Shown here piece by piece: positions 16,493 to 24,961 of a stretch of 64,000 nucleotides of DNA. Positions within the stretch are counted from its first letter, which is position 1. Every line of letters begins with the position of its first letter. The notes below the pieces were generated by a model. It was not told where the DNA came from. It ran no database searches and was given only the letters and a program-made list of their open reading frames with translations. Origin of the DNA: Chimaeribacter coloradensis (GTDB lineage Bacteria; Pseudomonadota; Gammaproteobacteria; Enterobacterales; Enterobacteriaceae); contig NZ_PJZH01000019.1 of NCBI RefSeq assembly GCF_002858715.1, forward strand, positions 1-64,000. Direction: 5' to 3'. A program made the position numbers and the translations under genes.

Positions 16493-17770
16493 ATGCTTTC
16501 ACATCCGCCTGCAAGAGAAGAGTTTACCGCGCTGTTTTTTGTTGAAAGCAGTTACCCTCTCGAAAAAGTCAGCGAAATTATCGCCGGAGAACAGTCCAGC
16601 GGTACGTTTATATCTCTCCCCGGGGAATCGGCTGAGCTTAAAGAAAGATCCCGTGCCCGGGTCGTTTCAATTACGGAACAACCGCCGGTCAATGTCGCCT
16701 CGCTACACAGCGAATTTCTGAAAAGAAAACACGCCTCAGATAAATACTTTCGTGGGCAGATAGAAATTGCCTTTCCGGTCGAAAACGTTGGCGTCAATAT
16801 CCCGGCTTTACTGACGACCGTAGCGGGAAATCTTTTTGAGATCGGTGAAGTTACCGGCCTGCGTCTGCTGGATATTACGTTACCCGAGCAGTTCGCGAAG
16901 AAGTTTTCCGGGCCGCAGTTTGGCATTGAGGGAACACGGTCACTTTGCAATATCCATGACCGGCCTATTATCGGAACCATTATCAAGCCCAGTATAGGTC
17001 TGATGCCTGAGCAGACAGCGCAGGTAGTGGATGAGCTTTGCGCAGGCGGCATCGACTTCATCAAAGATGATGAATTAACCGTAAGCCCTGACTATGCCAC
17101 CTTCGATGCCCGCCTGAATGCCGTCATGCCCGTGATAAAAAAACATGCCGACCATTTGGGCCGTATGCCTATGTATGCGATAAATATATCCGGCAGTGTC
17201 GATGAGATGTTGCGCAGGCATGATGCGGTAGCAGAAGCGGGTGGTACCTGTATTATGCTGAATCTTAACTGGGTAGGGCATTCTGCTGTTGAACATATCC
17301 GCAAGCACTCACAGCTTCCGATTCATGGTCATCGTAATGGATGGGGCGCTTTGACACGCAACCCCTCTCTTGGCTTCTCCTTTCCTGCCTATCAAAAAAT
17401 CTGGCGTTTATGCGGCATAGACCATCTGCATGTTAACGGTATTAAAAGCAAATTCTGGGAACCCGACGAATCAGTGATCGATTCAGCATTAAGTTGCCTG
17501 ACTCCCTTTTCAGGTGTGCAGCCTATTGTTCCTGTTTTTTCGTCCGGCCAATGGGCAGGACAGGCACCTGATTTATACAACAAGCTCAAATCCGTCGATC
17601 TTATGCATTTAGCGGGGGCAGGCATTATTGGTCATCCGGGCGGTATCAGTGCCGGTGTACAAAGTATGCGGGAAGGCTGGGAAGCGGCGATTAATCAGGT
17701 TTCCGTTCATCAGTACGCCCAGACCAGGCCAGCGCTGGCTGCCGCCCTGGAAAAATTTGGAGGGGCATAA
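16493..17770 (+). CDS. RuBisCO-like protein (form IV), probable 3-oxo-sugar-acid phosphate enzyme
   Basis: 425-aa member of the RuBisCO large-chain superfamily. Key positions align with true RuBisCO: Lys165 in 'TIIKPSIGL' (K175), the carbamate Lys191 with Asp193-Glu194 in 'GGIDFIKDDEL' (K201/D203/E204), His280-Arg281 in 'IHGHRNGWGA' (H294/R295), His313 and loop-6 Lys320 in 'HLHVNGIKSKFWE' (H327/K334), and 'GAGIIGHPGG'. In D-apiose/apionate catabolism such proteins decarboxylate or cleave 3-oxo-isoapionate 4-phosphate after a DUF1537 kinase (OiaK). The kinase gene follows after 1 bp, so this is my leading function. Carbon fixation is not expected. Exact substrate remains inference. Confidence 0.85.
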   Translation: MLSHPPAREEFTALFFVESSYPLEKVSEIIAGEQSSGTFISLPGESAELKERSRARVVSITEQPPVNVASLHSEFLKRKHASDKYFRGQIEIAFPVENVGVNIPALLTTVAGNLFEIGEVTGLRLLDITLPEQFAKKFSGPQFGIEGTRSLCNIHDRPIIGTIIKPSIGLMPEQTAQVVDELCAGGIDFIKDDELTVSPDYATFDARLNAVMPVIKKHADHLGRMPMYAINISGSVDEMLRRHDAVAEAGGTCIMLNLNWVGHSAVEHIRKHSQLPIHGHRNGWGALTRNPSLGFSFPAYQKIWRLCGIDHLHVNGIKSKFWEPDESVIDSALSCLTPFSGVQPIVPVFSSGQWAGQAPDLYNKLKSVDLMHLAGAGIIGHPGGISAGVQSMREGWEAAINQVSVHQYAQTRPALAAALEKFGGA

Positions 17771-17771
17771 A

Positions 17772-19166
17772 ATGCCTGCAAACATTCAGCCTAAACTCAG
17801 GCTTGCATTTTATGGTGATGATTTCACGGGTTCATCAGATGCACTGGAAGTGCTGGCATCTGCCGGATTGAAATGTGCAATGTTCTTGACTCCGCCTTCC
17901 GCCGGGCTATTAAGCACGTTAGGGGATTTTGACGCCATCGGCATAGCAGGAGACAGTCGTTCAATGTCTCCTGAAGAGATGGATAACACCCTGCCTGACA
18001 TATTTTCAGCGTTAAAGGCGCTCTCTCCACAGCTTGTTCATTACAAAGTGTGTTCAACGTTCGACAGTTCACCCGAAACCGGAAATATCGGGCACGTTAT
18101 CGGTATGGCAGCAAAAATTTTTGAAAGAAATGCTGTGCCGGTAGTGGCCGGTAACCCTGCCCTTGGCCGGTACTGTGTTTTTGGCAATTTATTCGCGCTT
18201 TCAAAAACGGATCATGCCGTTCACCGTATTGATCGTCATCCGGTTATGAAATCCCACCCTATTACGCCAATGCATGAAGCCGACCTGGCATTACATATAG
18301 GAAAACAGAAATCACTCAATTTTGCCCGGGTGACTATCAATCAGCTGGATGATGAAACCGGGTTAAAACAAGCGCTGGAAAACATCTCTGAAAATGATGA
18401 TGCCGTTTTGTTTGATGGCGCGACCCCCACCCACCTTACAACGGTAGGTAAAATTCTGGCTACCTCTGCTGAACATTCATCGCCGCTGTTTGTTGTGGGA
18501 TCGTCGGGTGTTGAATATGGCCTCATTCAGCACTGGCAGCAGTCTGGGCAGATTGACCATAGTTCAGAGCCGGATACCTTTTTAAGTGCAGTGGAACAAT
18601 TGCTGGTTATTTCCGGCAGTGCCTCACCGCTTAGTTATTTACAGATTGGAAAGGCTATAGAAAATGGCTTTGCTGACATTGAAGTCGATGCACGGGCACT
18701 TATTTCTGATACTGAAAAGGAAAAGGCTGCTCAGGCAATTGTTGATAAAGCAATTGCCCTGCTTCGGTGCGGTAAAAATGTTGTCATCCATACGGCAAAA
18801 GGCCCGGATGATTCACGTATCGCAGACATGATTAATTTCATGGTGGCTCAGGGAGCCAGCCCTGAACTTGCTAAAATCCAGGGCGGTAAAACATTAAGTC
18901 TGGCGCTTGGGCGCATCACCCAAAAAATCCTTGAGGGGCACCCGATTAAACGAATTGTTGTTTCAGGTGGCGATACGTCAAGCCAGGTAACGAAAACACT
19001 CTCACCTGACGCGCTCGTCATTCAATCGTATATTTCACCCGGCGCACCGTTATGCAAAGCGTTATCCGAAAAACCATTTTTGTCCGGTCTGGAAATCGCG
19101 CTCAAAGGCGGGCAAATGGGTGAAGAAAACTATTTTGTTCAGGCACTGACGGGTAAGCAATGCTGA
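17772..19166 (+). CDS. DUF1537 four-carbon/sugar-acid kinase (OiaK/DtnK-like)
   Basis: 464-aa ATP-dependent kinase of the DUF1537 family. The N-terminal domain has 'LAFYGDDFTGSSDALE' (sugar-acid binding) and the C-terminal nucleotide-binding domain has 'RIVVSGGDTSSQV' preceded by 'IQGGKTLSLALG'. Known members phosphorylate D-erythronate/threonate, 3-oxo-tetronates or 3-oxo-isoapionate. ATG 17772 begins 1 bp after the RuBisCO-like stop, with GGAGG in the preceding coding end, giving tight coupling. The pairing with a RuBisCO-like protein points to 3-oxo-isoapionate or a similar branched or linear 3-oxo acid. An upstream in-frame start (17628) would lie inside the previous gene and is rejected. 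Confidence 0.88.
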   Translation: MPANIQPKLRLAFYGDDFTGSSDALEVLASAGLKCAMFLTPPSAGLLSTLGDFDAIGIAGDSRSMSPEEMDNTLPDIFSALKALSPQLVHYKVCSTFDSSPETGNIGHVIGMAAKIFERNAVPVVAGNPALGRYCVFGNLFALSKTDHAVHRIDRHPVMKSHPITPMHEADLALHIGKQKSLNFARVTINQLDDETGLKQALENISENDDAVLFDGATPTHLTTVGKILATSAEHSSPLFVVGSSGVEYGLIQHWQQSGQIDHSSEPDTFLSAVEQLLVISGSASPLSYLQIGKAIENGFADIEVDARALISDTEKEKAAQAIVDKAIALLRCGKNVVIHTAKGPDDSRIADMINFMVAQGASPELAKIQGGKTLSLALGRITQKILEGHPIKRIVVSGGDTSSQVTKTLSPDALVIQSYISPGAPLCKALSEKPFLSGLEIALKGGQMGEENYFVQALTGKQC

Positions 19167-19211
19167 AAAATCCAGACTGATATAAAGCACCTGCACTGAA
19201 GGATAATTACT

Positions 19212-20558
19212 ATGAACATCTCTGCATCGGAAAAATCACCTACCTATATTGAACATACTGAAGTTGATAATAATAAATCGATGAAAAACGTTGTCGCAGG
19301 CAGCCTGTTTGGTACGGCTCTGGAAACTTATGACCTTTACCTGTACGGCACTGCTGCAGCATTGATATTCGCACCGCTGTTTTTTCCTGAGGCTGATGAA
19401 ACTGTGTCGCGATTAGCGTCACTGGCCTCATTTGCTATTTCATTTATTGCCCGCCCATTAGGTTCCCTGGTTATCGGCCATTTTGGGGACAGGATAGGCA
19501 GAAAAAAATTATTATACATGACGCTGATTGTCATGGGGCTGAGCACCGTGGCGATAGGCTTATTGCCGACATACGCAAGTGCCGGTATCTGGGCGCCGGT
19601 CATGCTGTGTGTATTACGGTTTATTCAGGGGTTTGCTTTTGCAGGCGAATACAGTGGCGCGGTTCTGATGCTACTGGAGCATGCACCCCGGCGAAAACGG
19701 GGTTTCTACACGGCAATAAACAACATAGGCCCGGTATTTGGCTTTTTTGGTTCGGCAGGTTTGCTGCTGATCGTCAGTTCGGTTCTGCCAACCGAAGAGT
19801 TTTACGCATGGGGATGGAGAATACCGTTTGTTGCCAGCCTTGCACTCTTAATTGTTGGCGTTTTTGTTAGATCCAAAGTTAAAGAATCGCCTGTATTTGT
19901 TGAAGCGGCAGCTAAAAGAGCTAGCGCTGATAAACAGGAGATGTCCCCTGCAATGACTCTGTTTACAAAATTTCCTAAACAGCTTCTGCTTGTTGCCGGG
20001 GCAAATATTTGCCACTTTTCAACCTTCTATTTGTTTACTGTGTTTTCGATGAGTTATGCGCAAAGAGATCTTGGCATGTCTAACAGCATTGTTCTGGCCG
20101 TCGTGATGTTGGCCATTTGCACACATCTCGTTGCTGTGCCCCTTGCTGGCGCACTGTCTGACAAAATCGGACGTCGCAGAATGATGCTCATTGGATTTGC
20201 CGTGACAGCTTTATCAGCATTCCCGTTCTGGTATCTTTATTCCAGCGGTGCGTTTCTGCCGATGCTTGCAGGGGCAAGCTTGTTAATGATCGGCTATGGG
20301 CTTGTTTATGGTGCTGTCGCGTCTTTCACCGGAGAAGCTTTCGGGACAAGCGTCCGTTTTACCGGCTTTGCCATGGCAACCAATGTTGGCGGGATTCTGG
20401 GTGGCGGAACCGCCCCGATTATTGGTGCTTTTTTACTAAGCTATTTCGGAACACCTTACGCGATAGCATGGTATATGGTCTTTTTAGCCCTGGTATCTGC
20501 TACCTGTACTTATCTCAGCAAAGAAACCAGCCATAAAGACATCTCGACTGAAAGCTGA
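19212..20558 (+). CDS. MFS transporter (metabolite:H+ symporter type)
   Basis: 448-aa major facilitator with 12 predicted helices. The N-terminal 'VVAGSLFGTALETYDLYLYGTAAALIFAPLFFP' and 'ARPLGSLVIGHFGDRIGRKKLL' (motif A: G-x-x-x-D-R-x-G-R) and 'LRFIQGFAFAGEYSGAVLMLLEHAP' are typical of the metabolite:H+ symporter group that includes ShiA, ProP and KgtP. It closes the RLP-DUF1537 operon, 45 bp behind the kinase, with AAGGA 8 nt before the ATG, and is followed by a strong terminator. The natural inference is uptake of the acid sugar degraded by its neighbours. Confidence 0.9.
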   Translation: MNISASEKSPTYIEHTEVDNNKSMKNVVAGSLFGTALETYDLYLYGTAAALIFAPLFFPEADETVSRLASLASFAISFIARPLGSLVIGHFGDRIGRKKLLYMTLIVMGLSTVAIGLLPTYASAGIWAPVMLCVLRFIQGFAFAGEYSGAVLMLLEHAPRRKRGFYTAINNIGPVFGFFGSAGLLLIVSSVLPTEEFYAWGWRIPFVASLALLIVGVFVRSKVKESPVFVEAAAKRASADKQEMSPAMTLFTKFPKQLLLVAGANICHFSTFYLFTVFSMSYAQRDLGMSNSIVLAVVMLAICTHLVAVPLAGALSDKIGRRRMMLIGFAVTALSAFPFWYLYSSGAFLPMLAGASLLMIGYGLVYGAVASFTGEAFGTSVRFTGFAMATNVGGILGGGTAPIIGAFLLSYFGTPYAIAWYMVFLALVSATCTYLSKETSHKDISTES

Positions 20559-20580
20559 TCCTGGATTTTTACTTTATAGA

Positions 20581-20612
20581 GCGCCGGTAAATAATTTTTA
20601 CCGGCGCTTTTC
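20581..20612 (+). terminator. Strong terminator of RLP operon
   Basis: Eleven-base perfect stem (GCGCCGGTAAA/TTTACCGGCGC), 5-nt loop, then TTTTCTC; 22 bp after the MFS stop. Confidence 0.9.
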
Positions 20613-20634
20613 TCTTAGCCTGCTTTACGGTGTT

Positions 20635-20705
20635 ACCCCGCGCCCAGCGCCGCCCACAGGGCGTTGACCCGCTCCCACAGCACAAACCCCAGCGACGCCC
20701 TCCCC
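20635..20705 (-). pseudogene. Fragment duplicating the 3' end of the 21212-21595 gene
   Basis: About 70 bp are nearly identical to 21207-21276, which encode the last 20 or so codons (WERVNALRA region) of the hypothetical gene downstream. The rest of the gene is missing. The DUF1471 gene lies between the fragment and the intact copy, as if an insertion or partial duplication occurred. The sequence from 20706 to 20899 shows no other gene. Confidence 0.7.
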
Positions 20706-20899
20706 CCAGCTCACCGACTACAACAGCCCATACCCGAGCCGCGTTTCAAAAGCCACTAAGCCGATGCCGCCACACTGACAATTTTGTCATATCCCCGTCA
20801 GCCTCATGACAGGTTGGCTACGTATATTCCTCTTTAACGCCATAGAGAACCTTCATGGTGAAAATTCTGACACCGCCATTTGTTTAAAAAGGAAACAGC

Positions 20900-21151
20900 A
20901 TGAAAGCATCCCTTATTATTACCCTGGTCATGGGGCTTATTTCCGTCAATGCCGCCTCTGCTGCACAGCACGTTGATCAGGCTGAGGGGAAAGAGAAGAT
21001 TGGCGTCATCTCCGCAAGCGATGCCTATAACCTCGATGAACTCTCGCAAGCACTTTCTGCCAAGGCAGATGAAAAAGGGGCCACCTCTTACAAAATACTT
21101 TCAGCCTCCGGCAATAACCGGCTGCACGGCGTGGCCGAGATTTATAAATAA
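20900..21151 (+). CDS. DUF1471 (YhcN/BhsA/McbA family) periplasmic protein
   Basis: 83-aa protein with a Sec signal (about residues 1-22, cleaved after 'SAASA') and one DUF1471 domain: 'EGKEKIGVISASDAYNLDELSQALSAKADEKGATSYKILSASGNNRLHGVAEIYK'. The terminal 'LHGVAEIYK' and the 'KADEKGA' motif are near-invariant in BhsA, McbA and YhcN of E. coli, small envelope proteins induced by acid, peroxide or copper stress. AAGGA precedes the ATG by 8 nt. Single gene. It sits between two copies of a segment of its neighbour. Confidence 0.9.
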   Translation: MKASLIITLVMGLISVNAASAAQHVDQAEGKEKIGVISASDAYNLDELSQALSAKADEKGATSYKILSASGNNRLHGVAEIYK

Positions 21152-21211
21152 TTTGATATATTGCTGCCGTACTGACAGGGCGGCTTCATCCGCCGCCCTG
21201 TTTTTACCCCG

Positions 21212-21595
21212 TTACAGCGCCGCCCGCAGGGCATTAACCCGCTCCCACAGCACAAACCCCAGCGATGCCCTCACCCACGGCTCACCCACCTGCAACATCG
21301 CCAACGCCAGCGCCCGGCACTGCTCCGCCAGTTCCGACGCACTCAGCGGGCGATCGTCATAGAGATGTTCATCGAAAGGATAAGGCGTGGCTGGCAGGTC
21401 GTATGGCAGATCGAGCGCGACATCCAGCGCATTCAGCTCGGCCAGCAACATCGCGCAGAGATCTTCCCCTGCGGGTGACGCATCAAGATTTACCAGGGTG
21501 AAGGCTAACAGGCGGCAGTGTTCGGTCAGGGCGTGGGGAGTATAGGCATTGACGGGAGAGAATGCAGAAACCACGTGCGGGAATTGGCTATCCAT
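21212..21595 (-). CDS. Hypothetical protein of P4-like island
   Basis: 127-aa protein rich in Leu/Ala and predicted helical ('[21 protein letters not shown]', '[43 protein letters not shown]'). I do not recognise a domain. ATG 21595 overlaps the 3' end of the Ash-like frame, and AAGGAG inside that frame lies 10 nt upstream, so translation is probably coupled to it. A fragment of its 3' end recurs at about 20635-20705. Confidence 0.65.
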   Translation of the reverse strand: MDSQFPHVVSAFSPVNAYTPHALTEHCRLLAFTLVNLDASPAGEDLCAMLLAELNALDVALDLPYDLPATPYPFDEHLYDDRPLSASELAEQCRALALAMLQVGEPWVRASLGFVLWERVNALRAAL

Positions 21596-21785
21596 ATAAA
21601 AAAAGCTCCTTGAAGTGAGGGTTAAAGCCACCACCGGAGTTCCTACGCTCTTGGGTGGTAGCCCAGACGGGGGTAGGAATACCGGCCTTCAAGGACACCG
21701 GCCAGCCCGAAGGCTGCCCCGCCTGAGCCACCATTGAAACACTGCGAAAGCCGTGTAATAGATATGCCAAGGCTGCAACCCCCAA
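21588..21785 (-). CDS. Ash-family / Icd-like phage leader protein (short)
   Basis: 65-aa frame, or 48 aa from the second Met at 21734. The stretch '[20 protein letters not shown]' followed by a '[15 protein letters not shown]' segment is the pattern of Ash-family and Icd-like (host cell-division inhibitor-like) proteins of P4-type satellites and related islands. It is short and may be a fragment. It overlaps the next gene by 8 bp. The region upstream, to about 21860, repeats 'GTTCCTACGC'-type strings reminiscent of the pairing sequences of P4 immunity RNA, so the locus may be regulatory as well as coding. Confidence 0.5.
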   Translation of the reverse strand: MGVAALAYLLHGFRSVSMVAQAGQPSGWPVSLKAGIPTPVWATTQERRNSGGGFNPHFKELFLYG

Positions 21786-21994
21786 ATAAAGGGGTCGCCC
21801 TGAAGTAACTCGGGTTCCTACGCCCGGCTGCGGATGTGCCGCAGCGGCGGGAATGATAACAGGTGGGAGTTTAGAGGGACAATAGGGAAAGGAAGCTAAA
21901 TATTACTTAGATATAAGAAGTTGTATTGAGAAGATTAAGAGTTTCAGTGTCAATTCTTTTGAAATCAATCGACACTTCTAATTTTATTAACCTG

Positions 21995-22399
21995 CTAATT
22001 ATTATCGGGAAAAGTTAATAACCCTGCCTCACTCAACGCGATAACGACATCCATTTGGCTATTATGACTTTTACCCTCTGGTGCAACCTTTTTCCAAAGA
22101 TAAGATCTATTCGCCTCGCCACCATTAAGTATGAGGAATGCAGCGTCGATGGCATACTTTTTATTTATGCTTTTATCTTTGACACCGTAGCTACCCTTAG
22201 CAATTCCTTTAACCAGGCCATCTTCACAAAGGCCTAAGAAAGCAATGCGTGGGCATGCCTTACTTCTTGATGAGGGCTGTTCAGGGAAAGTTTTGTTCAT
22301 TGTTTTATCCCATTCAGAGCGGATATCTTTTGATGAGTGTCGGAGAATAACTTTTGCTGTTTCTTCTGCGGCCGCCCCATATTTCCCAAACTTTATCAT
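21995..22399 (-). CDS. Hypothetical protein, possibly DUF6979 family
   Basis: 134-aa soluble protein, low GC. Visible parts: 'KYGAAAEETAKVILRHSS', a Cys/Pro segment 'KACPRIAFLGLCEDGLVKGI', 'KYAIDAAFLILNG' and a C-terminal helix 'SQMDVVIALSEAGLL'. The pattern reminds me of DUF6979 proteins, which I cannot confirm. It follows the next gene by 44 bp on the same strand and may form an operon with it. Composition differs sharply from the chromosome core, consistent with acquired island DNA. Confidence 0.6.
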   Translation of the reverse strand: MIKFGKYGAAAEETAKVILRHSSKDIRSEWDKTMNKTFPEQPSSRSKACPRIAFLGLCEDGLVKGIAKGSYGVKDKSINKKYAIDAAFLILNGGEANRSYLWKKVAPEGKSHNSQMDVVIALSEAGLLTFPDNN

Positions 22400-22443
22400 A
22401 TAACCCCCCCTAACCTAAAGAACGTTAAATTACTCTTAATCCA

Positions 22444-23091
22444 TTATTTAATCAGACTTTCAATTCTACTTACCTCTTGATCTATAACTTTAAATCCTTT
22501 ATCTTTAACTTCCCTAACTTCGCTATCAATTAATTTTATTCCTTGTGCGCAATCGATTAGAGAAGCACGCTTAGCTTCATAAAGCTTCTGATAAATTTCA
22601 TTTTCAGTTTTCTCCGCCATCAACAGAAAAATATGTTCATACTCAGAAATTAATTTATTATTTCCTTTATATGACTGAATTAGCGAGCGCGCATATGTGT
22701 AGATCTCAATGATTGAATCACGAGAATCGTCAGATAATTTAGCGATTTCTTTGGCGTTCTCTTCATAAAAAGTAAAATTATCGTCCCCAATGGGAAAGGT
22801 TACAAGCAACATCTCTCCAGGAACTATCGCTTCAACATGTTTTTTCATTCTCTTATCGTATAATTCTAAAAGGATCGACATTTCTCCTCTTATACCCTTT
22901 AGAACAGAGCGTTGGATTTCTAACAATTCTTTCTCTTTATTTTTTTCTGCAATTTTAGCCTGCCTATTACCCACCAAAAGTGTAAAAAGCCCACCAACTA
23001 TCGCACCACTTAAGGCGGATATAAGTGTAATCAATGAGTCAGCATTTTCGCCCAGAAATGAATAATCTAATATCCCTTTTTCAATCCCCAT
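22444..23091 (-). CDS. Hypothetical N-anchored coiled-coil membrane protein
   Basis: 215-aa protein with one membrane helix near residues 18-42 ('LITLISALSGAIVGGLFTLLVG') and a long, charged, helical remainder ('RQAKIAEKNKEKELLEIQRSVLKGIRGEM ...') with coiled-coil character. This architecture (short outside segment, one helix, cytoplasmic helical domain) is common in uncharacterised island and defence-associated membrane proteins, but no catalytic motif is visible. Low GC, probably co-transcribed with the downstream 134-aa gene. Function unknown. Confidence 0.65.
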   Translation of the reverse strand: MGIEKGILDYSFLGENADSLITLISALSGAIVGGLFTLLVGNRQAKIAEKNKEKELLEIQRSVLKGIRGEMSILLELYDKRMKKHVEAIVPGEMLLVTFPIGDDNFTFYEENAKEIAKLSDDSRDSIIEIYTYARSLIQSYKGNNKLISEYEHIFLLMAEKTENEIYQKLYEAKRASLIDCAQGIKLIDSEVREVKDKGFKVIDQEVSRIESLIK

Positions 23092-23418
23092 CCCTCACCT
23101 CTACATAACCAACTTTTATTTTGATGATAATGCCAAATTTTTATTTTTTCATCAATTACTGATTGTTAACTTGCAGTTTTCTTTGAGGCGGCTTATGACG
23201 TGTATTTTTATATAAAAGTTAATGATTTATTGTTTTGTGAGATTATTTTTGTTTTAAAAACTATCTCCATCCAACCTAAGAACTGATACCCCCAAAAGTA
23301 CCCCCACCTACAGCAGGTAACAACAAAAACCAAGCAATCTTACAGGCACAAAAAAAACCCGCAATCAGGCGATATAAGGGCTAGGTATGTCTTCAGTAAA
23401 GTTAAGGAAATCAAGAAT
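23092..23418. other. Island end next to thrW (candidate attachment region)
   Basis: AT-rich, gene-free stretch abutting the 3' end of tRNA-Thr. Two near-copies of TACCCCC(A) separated by a few bases (about 23288-23309) resemble arm-type sites found beside tyrosine-integrase att sites. No integrase gene remains in the window, and I found no second copy of the tRNA 3' end, so the boundaries are not fixed. Confidence 0.4.
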
Positions 23419-23494
23419 TGGTGCCGATAATAGGAGTCGAACCTACGACCTTCGCATTACGAATGCGCTGCTCTACCAACTGAGCTATATCGGC
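23419..23494 (-). tRNA. thrW: tRNA-Thr, anticodon CGU
   Basis: Read on the minus strand, 76 nt start GCCGATATAGCTCAGTTGG and end CGGCACCA with CCA encoded. The cloverleaf is complete: acceptor GCCGATA/TATCGGC, D-arm GCTC/GAGC, anticodon loop TTCGTAA (CGU) and T-arm with GTTCGAC. It is essentially E. coli thrW, which also lies directly downstream of proA and is a well-known integration site for phages and islands; low-GC DNA indeed starts at its 3' end here. Confidence 0.97.
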
Positions 23495-23668
23495 TTGGGA
23501 GGGAACTGCCGGGGAACTACGGGGTGACAAATTATTGAAAACTGCACGGCAAGTCAAGAGGCGTTTGGTCGTCTGCTGATTTTATCAGCGCCCTGCCCGT
23601 TCGGGCTGTTGGGTTGCTGCTTTGCCATTGATAAGCTGAATGAAACTGTCTCTTTCTCAGGCGAAAAT

Positions 23669-23692
23669 CCCCCGCACCGGCAGGTGCGGGGG
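23669..23692 (-). terminator. proBA terminator
   Basis: Perfect 10-bp stem (CCCCCGCACC/GGTGCGGGGG) with a 4-nt loop, 7 bp past the proA stop; on the minus strand it is followed by ATTTTCG. Confidence 0.8.
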
Positions 23693-23698
23693 CGAGGG

Positions 23699-24952
23699 TC
23701 AGGCGCGGACTAAATCGTCGCCGTAGCCGATCCATTTGTAGGTGGTGAGCGCTTCCAGGCCCATCGGGCCGCGGGCGTGCAGCTTCTGGGTGCTGACCGC
23801 CACTTCCGCGCCAAGGCCGAACTGGCCGCCGTCGGTGAAGCGGGTGCTGGCGTTCACGTAGACCGCTGAGGAGTCCACCTCGCGCACGAAGCGTTCGGCG
23901 TTGGTCAGCGAGCGCGTCAGGATGGCGTCGGAGTGCGCGGTGCCGTAGGTGCGGATGTGCTCCACCGCCGCGTCGAGGTCATCCACCAGCGTGACGTTCA
24001 GGTCATTCGACAGCCACTCATCTTGGTAATCCTGCGGCTCTACCGGCACCACCTGCGCCGGGCCGGTTTGCAGCAGCGGCAGCGCGTCAGCGGAAGCGTG
24101 CAGCGTCACGCCCGCGTCGGCCATCTTGCGGCTCAGCGCCGGCAGGAAGGTCTCCGCAATCGCGCGGTGCACCAGCAGCGTCTCCAGGCTGTTGCAGGCG
24201 CTCGGGCGCTGCACCTTGGCGCTCTCAATCACCGTCAGCGCTTTGTCAAAATCGATGCTCTCATCGGCGAACATATGGCACACGCCGATGCCGCCGGTGA
24301 TCACCGGGATGGTCGAGTGCTCGCGGCAGAGCTTATGCAGTGACGCGCCGCCGCGCGGGATCAGCATGTCGACATAGCGGTCGAGGCGCAGCAGCTCGTT
24401 CACCAGCGCGCGATCCGGGTTCTCAATCGCCTGCACCGCCGCGCCCGGCAGGCCGCAGCGCTCCAGCGCCCGCTGGATCACGCTCACGGTCGCCTGGTTG
24501 GTGAGGTGCGTCTCTTTGCCACCGCGCAGGATCACCGCGTTGCCGGTCTTCAGGCAGAGGGTCGCCACGTCGATGGTGACGTTGGGGCGCGCCTCGTAGA
24601 TCACCCCAATCACGCCCAGCGGCACCCGGCGGCGCTCCAGCTTCAGGCCGTTGTCCAGCAGGCTGCCGTCAATCACATGGCCCACCGGGTCATGCAGCTT
24701 GCTGACCTGGCGCACATCGTTGGCGATCGCCGCCAGCCGCGCCGGGGTCAGCAGCAGGCGGTCGAGCAGCGCCTCGCTCATCCCGGCGGCGCGCGCGGCC
24801 GCCACATCCTGTTCGTTGGCGCTGAGAATGATCTCGCTCTCGGCTTCCAGCATGTCGGCAATCACCAACAGCGCCTGGTTTTTTTTCGCCGTGCTCAACA
24901 CGGACAACTGGTAAGAAGCCTGTTTCGCGGCCTTACCCATATGCTCCAGCAT
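23699..24952 (-). CDS. proA: Glutamate-5-semialdehyde dehydrogenase (gamma-glutamyl phosphate reductase)
   Basis: 417-aa NADPH-dependent reductase of the second step of proline synthesis. It has the aldehyde dehydrogenase-like Rossmann region '[37 protein letters not shown]' and the catalytic Cys in '[16 protein letters not shown]', plus '[36 protein letters not shown]'. Full length compared with E. coli ProA (417 aa). It follows proB by 9 bp and ends just before thrW, the same order as in E. coli. The product is glutamate semialdehyde, which cyclises on its way to proline. Confidence 0.98.
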   Translation of the reverse strand: MLEHMGKAAKQASYQLSVLSTAKKNQALLVIADMLEAESEIILSANEQDVAAARAAGMSEALLDRLLLTPARLAAIANDVRQVSKLHDPVGHVIDGSLLDNGLKLERRRVPLGVIGVIYEARPNVTIDVATLCLKTGNAVILRGGKETHLTNQATVSVIQRALERCGLPGAAVQAIENPDRALVNELLRLDRYVDMLIPRGGASLHKLCREHSTIPVITGGIGVCHMFADESIDFDKALTVIESAKVQRPSACNSLETLLVHRAIAETFLPALSRKMADAGVTLHASADALPLLQTGPAQVVPVEPQDYQDEWLSNDLNVTLVDDLDAAVEHIRTYGTAHSDAILTRSLTNAERFVREVDSSAVYVNASTRFTDGGQFGLGAEVAVSTQKLHARGPMGLEALTTYKWIGYGDDLVRA

Positions 24953-24961
24953 GGCTACTCC

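Noticed and set aside
16493..17770. True carbon-fixing RuBisCO
   Set aside because: Although key residues are retained, overall sequence is form IV-like, no small subunit or phosphoribulokinase is present, and the neighbours are a sugar-acid kinase and transporter.
14291..20900. Insertion sequence or integrase explaining the low-GC cassette
   Set aside because: I found no transposase, integrase or clear flanking direct repeats; acquisition is inferred from composition only.
23275..23418. Second att copy of the thrW 3' end
   Set aside because: Searching by eye for the tRNA 3' sequence elsewhere in the window gave no match, so island limits cannot be defined.
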